Source: Hedera helix
Taxonomy: Eukaryota; Streptophyta; Magnoliopsida; Apiales; Araliaceae
Assembly: GCA_947179155.2 (NCBI GenBank)
Contig: OX359285.1
Location: 9,725,731-9,789,730, forward strand
Length of the DNA: 64,000 bases
Reading direction: 5' to 3'
Position 1 is the first letter of the stretch. Each line of letters starts with the position of its first letter. Below the pieces are notes generated by a model. That model worked only from the letters and a program-made list of their open reading frames with translations. It searched no databases and was not told where the DNA came from. Of the stretch, positions 13,633 through 23,200 are shown piece by piece. The position numbers and the translations under genes were made by a program.

Positions 13633-13680
13633 GTCTTTGTTTTGCTTGAGGACAAGCAAATGTTTAAGTTTGGGGGTATT
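13633..13680 (+). repeat. Duplicated 3' end signal, upstream copy
   Basis: A 48-bp segment ending in the polypurine tract AAGTTTGGGGGTATT and containing GCTTGAGGACAAGCAA is repeated exactly at 13826-13873, 193 bp downstream. Only the second copy abuts the LTR. Confidence 0.9.
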
Positions 13681-13825
13681 TTGGTTATTTAATGTTATAT
13701 ATATGCTTAGAGTACTCCTGACCTTGATAATTTGTGATTCTTCAAGTAATTTCCTGTGATTTTTAACTAGTAGAATTTTTTTTTATTTTGATCTTTTTAT
13801 TTAGTTATTTTGCTTTATTTAGTGG

Positions 13826-13873
13826 GTCTTTGTTTTGCTTGAGGACAAGCAAATGTTTAAGTTTGGGGGTATT
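13826..13873 (+). other. Element A polypurine tract region
   Basis: GCTTGAGGACAAGCAA followed by AAGTTTGGGGGTATT directly before the 3' LTR. Element B has the same arrangement (CTCGAGGACAAGCAA, then AAGTTTGGGGGTATT). Confidence 0.85.
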
Positions 13874-14441
13874 TGATGAGTGAGTTTTATACCTACGAAT
13901 TGAATACATTTAATCTTTGATAATTTGTGAATCTTTAAGTGTTTTATGTGATTTTATACGTGTTTTTATGTTATTGTATAATATGGTGAATTATATCATG
14001 TTTAGGTATTTTATGTATTATATGTCGTTTTTGTGTAGTTTATTCGTAATTTATATGTTAAGTGTTGATTTAGTTGTATGTGTTTTTGTACCACATTGTA
14101 TAGGATGTGGTGTTATATTATTTTTATGTGTTTCTATTTCATTTTGTAGGAATTATAATAAGGGCTTGGTTGATCAAGGCTTGGAATTGCCCGGTTCGCA
14201 TTTTCTGCGCTCCGTTTATGCAGCAGCCAATTAAAGTCCAATTTTGGCCTTGATCCATTCCTAATCTTCAATTTTGTAAAACATGAAAGTTGTAGGTCTA
14301 CGAGTCTCCTTTCCGAAACATCTTGAATCATCTCAATCGGAGTTCGTATGAAGAAGATATGCCCAAAACACTGAAGGATGCTGCAGCAGTCAAAAGAGGA
14401 ACACTTTTGGGCAATTTGTACTAGCGCCGCAGCGGTGGTTT

Positions 14442-15877
14442 TGTTCGCCTTTTTCCGTTCAGGAAATACTTCACGCAAGTGCACGTGGTTTAAGTGTAGT
14501 ATAAGGGTAGCAAGGTATCGTTCCCACGAGGAATTGTAAATTAAGCATTGAATCACTAGTTAATAATCGAAATATCATCGATTTGATTTTGATGGTTTGA
14601 AAATATTGTCAAGTAATGTAGCTAATTTCAACAATTAAATTACTCAAAACTAAAATATCTGGATTTAAAACCGTTTAGGGTTTACAACTCAATCACTTGT
14701 TATCAACTGAATCAATTTATCTCTATAAAGTTAATATACATGCACAAGATTGCTAATTGAGAACTCTTTAATAACTGAATAATATCTCTCGATTATTATT
14801 AAGCAAATCTTCCCCAATTCTACCGATTAAGGAATAAATTGAAGAAGAACGTCACTTTAAAACAACAACCTATATTTCTATGATTGCTGAATTAAAAAGA
14901 TGGCAAGCTTCAGTTCTCTACCAATTACATGCGGCAACTGAGTATATTTCTATCTCAATCACAACTTACATTAATAATAAGTTCATATGCTACCATGCAA
15001 GGGTCTGATTTCATACATCATCTCTCAATTCTATATGAAATACTAGATTAAATTACTGGCCAAGTAATTAAAAATAACAATCACTCATGGTAGTCAAACC
15101 CACATGTATATAACAAGCACAGATAATAACTTGCTTCAGATTATACAGATAATCGCATTGTAAACCCTAAACAATAAAATTTAGCTCATATTCAATCTAA
15201 GATAACAAACACAAGAGTGAATTGTAGCCATAAATAATAATTGAAGTACAAGAGTTCAGAGATAAACTAAATATGTAATCTTGCCCTTCTCTGCACCAAG
15301 ACCAGAATTTCTTCCGTCAACTGCAGATCTCTTCTCCCTTCGCTCAATTCGCTCTCCGTATTTTTTCTCCTTTTTTACGCGTCTCCTTTCCTTCTCCTTT
15401 TCTAAAGAAAACTCCGGCTGCTTCGCATGTTAACCGCCCAAAAACTGACTTAGCAACTGCTCAGCATCGTGGGAGAAATCAGTCAATTGAACGTGACGCA
15501 GCTGCTTCAATCATCACGCAGCTGCGTTGAAATAGCCTGACGCAGCTGCTTCACTATTAACGCAGCTGCGTTGAAATCGTCTTACGCAGCTGCTTTAAAA
15601 GTCACGCAGCTGCGTTGAAGTCACGCAGCTGCTTCATTATATCACGCAGCTGCGTCTAAACATTCTGGAAAAATGGCTTCTGTGACGCAGCTGCTTCAAA
15701 TTGTGACGCAGCTGCGTCAACCTGGCTTCGAAATTACTGAAATGCCCTTGCAAGCTATTTTCCATGCAAACCTGAAATAAATGCACAAAAATGCATAAAA
15801 TTGAAATAAAAACGCTTAAGGACTACAATATATAAGTTAAGAAGCACTTATTTTTAATGTACAAAACCGACTCAACA
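14442..15877 (-). repeat. Element B 3' LTR (1436 bp)
   Basis: The left copy on the plus strand, hence the 3' LTR of this minus-strand element. It differs from 24732-26167 at about 14986, 15324, 15453 and 15844 by eye. Confidence 0.95.
15495..15720. repeat. ACGCAGCTGCGT array, LTR copy
   Basis: Ten units in which ACGCAGCTGCTT and the perfect palindrome ACGCAGCTGCGT strictly alternate, so the true unit is a dimer repeated five times. The same array sits in the other LTR at 25785-26010. Confidence 0.97.
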
Positions 15878-15892
15878 AATACCCCCAAACTT
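15878..15892 (-). other. Element B polypurine tract
   Basis: On the minus strand AAGTTTGGGGGTATT directly precedes the 3' LTR (TGTTGAG...). The upstream CTCGAGGACAAGCAA motif is shared with element A. Confidence 0.85.
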
Positions 15893-16494
15893 ATCTAATT
15901 GCTTGTCCTCGAGCACAAATAACTTAACAAAACTGAAATCTAGTAGCAACTATGAATTTTAGTATAGCATGAATTATTGTTACCCCACACCAGATTCAGG
16001 CCTCAAGCAACTCATAATAGCCTTATAGAATTTTCAAGAGCTACCGAATTCACAAATCTCACAGAATCGACAATCAAGCCCTATTTAAGATTCCTAATTG
16101 TGCGTGTGTTTTGTAGTTTCAACTAGTCAGAAAAATTAGGTAAACTTCTTAGATTAATCACAAGCAAAATTTCATTTTGAATTCACGTCCTTACTTATAC
16201 ATCTCTTAACCGAGTTAGGCAATCACATAAATTAGGGATCATACTACTCATTAGAAATACAGAGTGAATGCGTTTTACGCTCCATTTCACCCCCAACTCA
16301 TTAATAATGACTCGTGCAATGCACAATTCCATTAGGCTATTCAATGCTACCCATGTAACGAGCTTTGAACCAGTGACTCCCAAACCAGTTGGTTTTAGGG
16401 CACTAGATGTAAAGACATCCCTAAGGATTTACTTGCTCGAATAGCAAAGGCCACGAAATTCTGACTGAGTCAATTATTTAATTATTATTTTTTT

Positions 16495-16526
<32 letters not shown>

Positions 16527-17208
16527 TTTGATAATAACTTAATATATGATCCCCCAAACTTATATAAAAGCCTTAACTCAGCATACGAGAATTTGCAAGT
16601 AAGAATTGAAGTTCACTCATGAAACTCAAAAGAAAATTAATCTTGTAAGTTTTCTAATTCTCAACTAGTCCCAACAATCAAATTTTTGTGCTTATAAAGA
16701 CATAGGAACCAAAAATAACGCGAGACTATTCGATTGTAAGATTGAAATTCAACATGTTCATTCATTTATCATTAAAGGCTAGCAAAAAAAAAACAACATT
16801 CTTATCATCGACCTTACACTAGTTTTCATGATTACTTTGAACTTGCTAAATAGAATAAAACGCAAACTACAGCTAACCGTTTTCGTAGGTTTCACGGTCA
16901 CACTTAGCACGTGTAACAAGCCTTTTAAACCCCATAATTACCTTATGAGGACGAGTTAAGTCTCGTGAGGGTTTGCAGTGAATATACCCTCAAAATTCAT
17001 CTACATTCCTAATTTTTAATTTAATTTTTAATTTAATTTAATTTTTTTTTTTTTTTTTTTGTTTTTTTATTTTTAATAAAGACAAACAAAAGACCCAAAC
17101 AAGGCACAACATATGCAAAAACGTAAACGTCCCCCAAACTTATCAGACTCAGTGTCCTCAATGAGCATTAAAGTAGAATTGAAATAACGGGACTTCCCTT
17201 TTAGAGCA
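15893..17208 (-). other. Element B 3' non-coding region, shared with element A
   Basis: Non-coding between the third ORF and the polypurine tract. It contains blocks matching element A in the same order, among them GACTCCCAAACCAGTTGG (plus strand, 16375), the GCGTTTTACGC block (16270) and the hairpin module at 16897-16966. Poly-T and (AT)n tracts lie near 16490-16530 and 17040-17060. Confidence 0.85.
16897..16966 (-). ncRNA. Candidate structured RNA element, B copy
   Basis: Read on the minus strand. Hairpin 1 (16966-16951): stem ACGAG/CTCGT, loop ACTTAA. A middle hairpin (16950-16930): stem CCTCATAA/TTATGGGG, loop GGTAA. Hairpin 2 (16917-16897): stem GTTACAC/GTGTGAC, loop GTGCTAA. Relative to element A, one hairpin 2 pair changes G-C to A-U and another U-A to U-G, so pairing is maintained. 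Role unknown. Confidence 0.5.
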
Positions 17209-18408
17209 CTACTCCTCAGCTTCGTCGTCCGGTGAATCAGGAGGTAATGCAGGCATAGCCGGAGGAATTGGAAAATTCAATGGCTCATGACCAGCATTCA
17301 TGTCTAAACGATTAAACGCCTCCGCTAAAGTTGTGTTGAATGCTGCTTGGTATTGCATCATAGAGCCCATTGTCTCTGCCAGATGAGCATCCCGTCTAGC
17401 TTGTCGACGAGATTCTCTCCGAAGCTGCCTTACCTCCGCCACTAATGTGTCAATCGTGTTGGACGATGAAGCTGCATCATGCTCCGGCTCTGCTGCAAAT
17501 AATTCCTCGGTGTCCGGAGAATGTGGATCACCCAAAAGAAATCCCGCTCCTTTTGGATCAGGAGGTGCCCCATTCCATTGCTTGAAGTTCTTGATGATTT
17601 TAGAGTCGATGGGTACTTGGGGATGCTGAATTGGTTCACTATCATCCCATTCTACTCCCGCTGCTTCACAAAGCCCACAAATTAACGACGGATGAGGTAG
17701 GCCCCGAATCGGTTTTCCCTTGATGGCATACTTAATCGAACTGTTAATCACCTGTCCCTTATCAATGGATTTATCATTGACTATGCAGTATAACAGAACC
17801 GCTCTGTCTTTAATGACCTCGGTGAAATGTGTTGTTGGCATGAGTTTAGCACACAGGAAATAATACCATGCCTTCCCAAATCGGCTCAAGTATGTGTAGT
17901 TGAAGGTTTTGGGCTCACCATCTCTATATTTCCAAACGGCATCCGGTTGGCACAAACCTCGAATAACCTCCTCATAATTTACCGGTTCCTTAGCAAATGC
18001 CGAATACTCATCCGCTTCGGAAAGCAAGGGAATTCCATAGTACTCATTTATCTTCGCAGGAGAAAAGGAGACCTTCTTACCCCGAACGATGACGTCATTA
18101 TGTTTAACGGCCTTGGCGTTAGCATAAAACTCTTTTACAATTGAAATGACGGCAGCTTGAGGCTGGTGAGGTAGTGTACCCCAATTCCGGCTGATCATTC
18201 TCCATAACGCCCCATCCAAAGGTCCTGGATCCAAGCCTCGCTCCGGTATAAGCTTTTTGGCATCGACATGCTCCTCATAGAACTTTGCCGATTCAAAGCT
18301 CACAAATCGGCGTGAATCATACGGAGGAGTGGACCTTGAGCTCTCTCCTCGATGACGTTTTGGTGCCATTGATCTCACAACCCTTCCAAATTTTTTTTTA
18401 AAACACAA
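17209..18408 (-). CDS. Third ORF of element B, putative plant transposon protein domain, env position
   Basis: A 399-codon ORF on the element's coding strand between integrase and the 3' LTR, where Athila elements carry an env-like gene. The second Met (18369, start of MAPKRHRGESS) is the more likely start because it opens with a basic, nuclear-signal-like stretch. The body has blocks I associate with the putative plant transposon protein domain (PF20167 type): EFYAN, VIVRGKKVSFSPAKINEYYG, then a segment with LLYCIVNDKSIDKGQVI. The C-terminal part (VRQLRRESRRQARRDAHLAE) looks coiled-coil. I see no signal peptide or membrane segment, so nothing supports an envelope protein. A TATA-like box lies at 18715-18721 and a palindromic array at 18881-19116 upstream. 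Function unknown. The frame is intact, which suggests recent selection. Confidence 0.8.
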   Translation of the reverse strand: MCFKKKFGRVVRSMAPKRHRGESSRSTPPYDSRRFVSFESAKFYEEHVDAKKLIPERGLDPGPLDGALWRMISRNWGTLPHQPQAAVISIVKEFYANAKAVKHNDVIVRGKKVSFSPAKINEYYGIPLLSEADEYSAFAKEPVNYEEVIRGLCQPDAVWKYRDGEPKTFNYTYLSRFGKAWYYFLCAKLMPTTHFTEVIKDRAVLLYCIVNDKSIDKGQVINSSIKYAIKGKPIRGLPHPSLICGLCEAAGVEWDDSEPIQHPQVPIDSKIIKNFKQWNGAPPDPKGAGFLLGDPHSPDTEELFAAEPEHDAASSSNTIDTLVAEVRQLRRESRRQARRDAHLAETMGSMMQYQAAFNTTLAEAFNRLDMNAGHEPLNFPIPPAMPALPPDSPDDEAEE

Positions 18409-18714
18409 ACCAAATCGAAGAACACTTTGCTTTTTCTTTGAGGACTTTTAACAAACAGTTGGCGGGTACCTTGTTAAAAACCCCCAATCTTATAGCCTTG
18501 GTGCTTGATTAAACCTCCCACTAGTACGCAGAATGCCCAAACACAACAATTTGTAGGGATACAAGAATCTATCACTATCCCAAGACTATTTAAATGAAGT
18601 TTGTCAAAAGAAACTCTTACTTGAATATTTTTGAGAAGACCCCCAAGCTTGGTGTTGGTTTAGAATCGGAAGGCAATGGAAACACTGTGAGTGAGTTGAA
18701 AGCTTGAGAGTTCG

Positions 18715-18721
18715 ATTTATA
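18715..18721 (-). promoter_or_regulatory. TATA-like box upstream of the third ORF
   Basis: TATAAAT on the minus strand, followed by a pyrimidine-rich stretch (CTCTCAAGCTTTCAACTCAC), about 346 nt before the preferred ATG at 18369. With the array further upstream it looks like a separate promoter. No direct evidence of transcription. Confidence 0.35.
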
Positions 18722-18880
18722 GCTTCCCAAACGCACCATTCAACTTCTTGTTTATGTATAACGGACGCAACTGAGAACTGAAATGAAAGGCCTCACGGAA
18801 GAAACGTAAGCTGTCAAGAGAGGCAGCTGATAAGGCACACGGTTTAGACACTCGTCCGTTTTAATTCTAAAATTCCCCGT

Positions 18881-19116
18881 CACGCAGCTGCGTAAGATTG
18901 TGACGCAGCTGCGTCAAGTCTGATTTAATAAGGTGTGACGCAGGGGCGTTGATTTGGACGCAGGGGCGTTGATTTGCACGCAGCTGCGTCGAATTGCGAC
19001 GCAGGGGCGTCTACAGCTGCAACATTTCCAGTGAGTTCTGACGCAGGGGCGTCATTACAGACGCATATGCGTTAAGTCTCACGCAACTGCTTCAATTAAT
19101 GACGCAGGTGCGTCAA
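18881..19116. repeat. ACGCA-N-TGCGT array, internal copy
   Basis: Ten units of the palindrome found in the LTR of the same element, here between integrase and the third ORF. The arms ACGCA/GCGT are kept while the core varies (CAGCTG, CAGGGG, CATATG, CAACTG, CAGGTG). Confidence 0.93.
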
Positions 19117-19294
19117 CCTCTGTTTCAAAGAACTGTACCTGACCACATTAAATACAATTCAAATCAAAAACCAAAAATTTGCATAAACTTTACGACTTAT
19201 TCTCAGTAAATTAATGGACTTAAAAGATATGAAATTTGGGTTGCCTCCCACACAGCGCTTGTTTTATTGTCATCAGCCTGACAGTACTTCCTGT

Positions 19295-20191
19295 TTAAGT
19301 TTCGAAAGAAATTGAGGACTTCATCCTATTAAAGGTGTCTCCCCAGTAATGTTTGAGTCTTTGCCCATTCACTTTAAACGTGGCCTCTGAATCTTTACAT
19401 TTTAACTCCACCGTCCCATACGGATAAACAGCATGAATTGTAAAAGGACCTGACCACCGTGATTTCAGCTTTCCTGGAAAAAGTCTGAGTCGGGAGTTGA
19501 ACAATAACACCGATTGACCTGGTTCAAACTTTCGGTCCACAATGTGTTTGTCGTGCCAACGTTTGACTCGTTCCTTGTAATTTTTTGCATTTTCATAGGA
19601 CTGGAGTCGAAACTCCTCCATTTCATTTAGCTGTAGCAATCGTTCCTCACCAGCTAGGTTAAAATCCCAATTTAACTTCCGAGTTGCCCAGTATGCATGA
19701 TGTTCTAATTCCACCGGCAAATGACAAGCCTTCCCAAAAACCAACCGATAAGGCGACATTCCAAGTGGTGTCTTAAACGCTGTTCTATACGCCCAGAGTG
19801 CATCATCGAGCTTAACGGACCAATCCTTACGATTAGGATTTACTGTCTTCTCCAAGATCCTTTTCACTTCTCGATTAGAAATCTCCGCTTGTCCACTTGT
19901 TTGTGGGTGGTAAGCAGTAGCAACTTTATGCTTGACTCCATATTTCGCTAATAAGGCGTTGAATTGTCTGTTGCAGAAGTGAGATCCTCCATCGCTGATT
20001 ATTGCTCTAGGTGTCCCAAACCTCGTGAAGATATTACGTTGCAAAAAATTAGTTACCACCTTAGCATCATTAGTGGAGGTTGCAATTGCTTCCACCCATT
20101 TAGACACATAATCGACTGCTACAAGGATGTAAGAATTGTTAAAAGACAAGGGAAAAGGTCCCATGAAATCAATACCCCAAACATCAAACAT
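19295..20191 (-). pseudogene. Integrase catalytic and C-terminal part of element B pol
   Basis: 298 codons continuing the polyprotein that stops at 20211. The DDE catalytic triad is complete: D8 (GIDFMG), D67 (SDGGSHF) and E103 (GQAEISN), with the usual 35 residues between the last two. The C-terminal part has the YRTAFKTPLGMSPYRLVFGK block and the LKSRWSGPF core of Ty3-type integrase. The zinc-binding N-terminus lies at the end of the upstream ORF. The two parts are one base out of frame at a run of five identical bases (20215-20219). The ATG at 20191 is internal to the protein and not a natural start. The shift could be a real mutation, a homopolymer sequencing error or, less likely, a recoding site. 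Confidence 0.85.
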
Positions 20192-20210
20192 TTCAACTTC
20201 TAAAATAGAA

Positions 20211-23200
20211 TTAAGGGGGCATCTCCTGTCTTTTCGAAATATTACCTACCCTTTGACATCGATCACAATGTAGAACAAATGAATAAGCATCCTTAAATAA
20301 AGTAGGCCAGAAAAAACCTGATTGAAGAACCTTAGCAGCTGTTCTTTGGCCTCCATAATGTCCTCCATAACCTGATGCATGACATTGCTGAAGAATGCTT
20401 CCCATCTCTTCTTGAGGAACACAACGTCTTACTAACTGGTCGGCACAAGTCTTGTACAAAAATGGCTCATCCCAAAGATATTGCCGTACATCATATAGAA
20501 ACCTCTTCCTCTGTTGACTTGACAGTTCTGAAGGTATGACCTTCCCAACAATATAATTTACTAAATCGGCATACCACGGTACCTCAGACGTAATTATAAA
20601 CAACTGTTCGTCTGGGAAGCTATCGTTTACTGCCATCTCATTGTTTATGGGCTGCTCCATTCTAGACAAATGATCTGCTATTTGATTTTCAGTTCCTTTT
20701 CTGTCCCGAATCTCAAGATCGAACTCTTGAAGTAGCAAAACCCAACGGATCAATCTAGGCTTAGCATCTTTCTTTGCAACAAGGTACTTAATTGCTGAAT
20801 GATCCGTGAAGACAATAACCTTTGTTCCAATGAGATATGGACGGAACTTATCGAATGCAAACACTACGGCTAACAACTCCTTTTCTGTGGTTGTATAATT
20901 GAGCTGAGCATCAGTTAGAGTCTTACTGGCATAATAAATAGCTTGAAATACTTTGTCTTTACGCTGGCCCAGAACTGCCCCAATCGCGAAGTCACTTGCA
21001 TCGCACATCATCTCAAAAGGATGACCCCAATCTGGAGCTACTACCACCGGAGCTGTAATCAACTTCTGCTTCAAAATCCCAAATGCTGTAAGGCATGCTT
21101 CATCAAAATCAAACGAGACTTCTTTCTCTAGTAAACTGCACAACGGCTTTGTAATCTTAGAGAAATCCTTTATGAACCTTCGATAAAACCCTGCATGACC
21201 CAAGAAGCTACGAATACCCTTAACTGAGTTCGGAGGAGGCAACTTTTCAATAGCTTCAATCTTCGCCTTATCCACTTCAATTCCTTTAATTGACACCCGA
21301 TGTCCCAAGATAATCCCTTCTTGAACCATGAAGTGGCACTTCTCCCAATTTAAGACCAAATTCGTTTCCATACATCTTTTCAGCACCAACGTTAGATTCT
21401 CCAAACAGACATCAAATGAATCTCCAAAAACCGAGAAGTCATCCATAAAGACTTCTAAATTCCGCTCGACCATATCCGAGAATATAGCCATCATGCACCG
21501 CTGAAAAGTTGCTGGAGCATTGCACAAACCAAACGACATTCTCCTGAAAGCAAATGTTCCATATGGACACGTAAAAGTCGTTTTCTCCTGATCTTCTGGT
21601 GCAATGGCTATCTGGTTGTACCCCGAATACCCATCCAACAAACAATAATATTCATGTCCCACAAGTCGATCCAGCATCTGATCAATGAACGGCAAGGGAA
21701 AATGATCCTTACGCGTGGCTTTATTCAACTTCCTATAATCCAAGCACACTCGCCACCCCGTAACTGTTCTCGTCGGAATCAACTCATTATTCTCATTAGG
21801 AACAACCGTCATGCCACCTTTCTTTGGGACACAATGGACAGGGCTTACCCAAGCACTGTCTGAAATTGGGTAAATAATCCCAGCATCTAACCACTTAATT
21901 ATTTCTTTCCTCACCACCTCCTTCATAATTGGGTTTAACCTTCTCTGTTGATCAACTACTGGTTTTGCATCATCTTCCATTAAAATTTTATGCATGCAAA
22001 ATGATGGACTAATACCTTTGATATCCGCTAAGACCCATCCAATAGCTGATTTGCAGTCCCGAAGCACCCTCAGCAATTTCTCTTCTTGAACCTTGTCCAA
22101 GGACGCTGAAATTATGACAGGCAAAGTAGACGCCTCACCCAAATAAGCATACCTGAGGTGGTTAGGCAATTGCTTCAGCTCTAAGACCGGTGGCACCTCA
22201 AATGAAGACTTCCCATTTGCCTTTGAACTTTCCGAGTAATTAAGTTCCTCAAAATGTTGCCTGAACTTTGTAAACCTCGGTGCAGCATCCATTAATTGCA
22301 CGTACTCCAACGCTTGCTCACACCCCGAAATTTCCTCAATACTGATTAACCTCTCCAGTGGATCACTAATTCTGTTTCCCAAAAACGTCTCGTTCACAAT
22401 TCCATCCACAATATCAACTCTTAAGCACTCAGCATCCTCATTAGGAAATTTCATCGCCTTCAGCACATCGAATGTAACTTCTTGGTCCTGCACCCTCATC
22501 GTCAATTGCCCCTTCTGAACATCTATCAAAGTTCTCCCAGTAGCAAGAAACGGTCTTCCTAGGATGATAGGAATATCTCGATCCTCCTCATAATCCAAAA
22601 TAATAAAATCCGCTGGAAATATGAATTTATCAACCTTAACTAACACATCCTCCACTATACCTCGTGGATAGGTGAGTGATCTGTCTGCTAGTTGGAGCGT
22701 TACGTTTGTAGGAGATGCTTCCTTAAGACCCAATTGTTGATACACCGAGAAAGGCATGAGATTTATACTTGCCCCCAAATCACATAGGCAACGGCTAAAA
22801 TGTTGACTCCCAATAGTACACGGTATGGTAAAACTTCCCGGATCCTTTAACTTTGGAGGCAACTTCTTCTGTAAGATGGCGCTGCACTCTTCAGTTAATG
22901 CAACGGTTTCATAATCGCCCAGCCTCCTTTTCTTGGACAAGATGTCCTTCATAAACTTCACATAACTCGGCATTTGTTCCAATGCATCTGCAAAAGGAAT
23001 ATTAATTTGTAGCTTCTTGAAAACCTCCAAAAACTTCGAGAACTGCCTATCAACCTTCTGTTTCTGTAATCTCTGTGGAAACGGGACGCTAGGTGCCTCA
23101 TTAAGCTTCCTATCCATAATTACCCTCTCTGTAACTTGAGACTTTGAAGTACCCTCGTCTTCTTTCTCTTTTTCAAAAACTTCATCTTGTTTTCCCTTAG

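Larger units (their letters stand above)
11954..13873 (+). other. Element A non-coding interior with conserved 3' module
   Basis: No retroviral protein is encoded. From about 12430 to 13340, blocks match the 3' non-coding part of element B: GCAAACCCTCACGAGAC, the hairpins at 12461-12476 and 12508-12528, the CGTAAAACGC motif, and AACTGGTTTGGGAGTC. It also contains a purine-rich and (AT)n tract (13020-13138). Confidence 0.85.

Noticed and set aside
17209..18408. Envelope protein in element B
   Set aside because: It stands in the env position but has no signal peptide or membrane segment; the visible blocks fit a plant transposon protein domain instead.
20211..20219. Programmed frameshift between pol and integrase in element B
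   Set aside because: The break lies inside integrase, between its zinc finger and catalytic core, where no family I know uses recoding; a homopolymer error or mutation is simpler.
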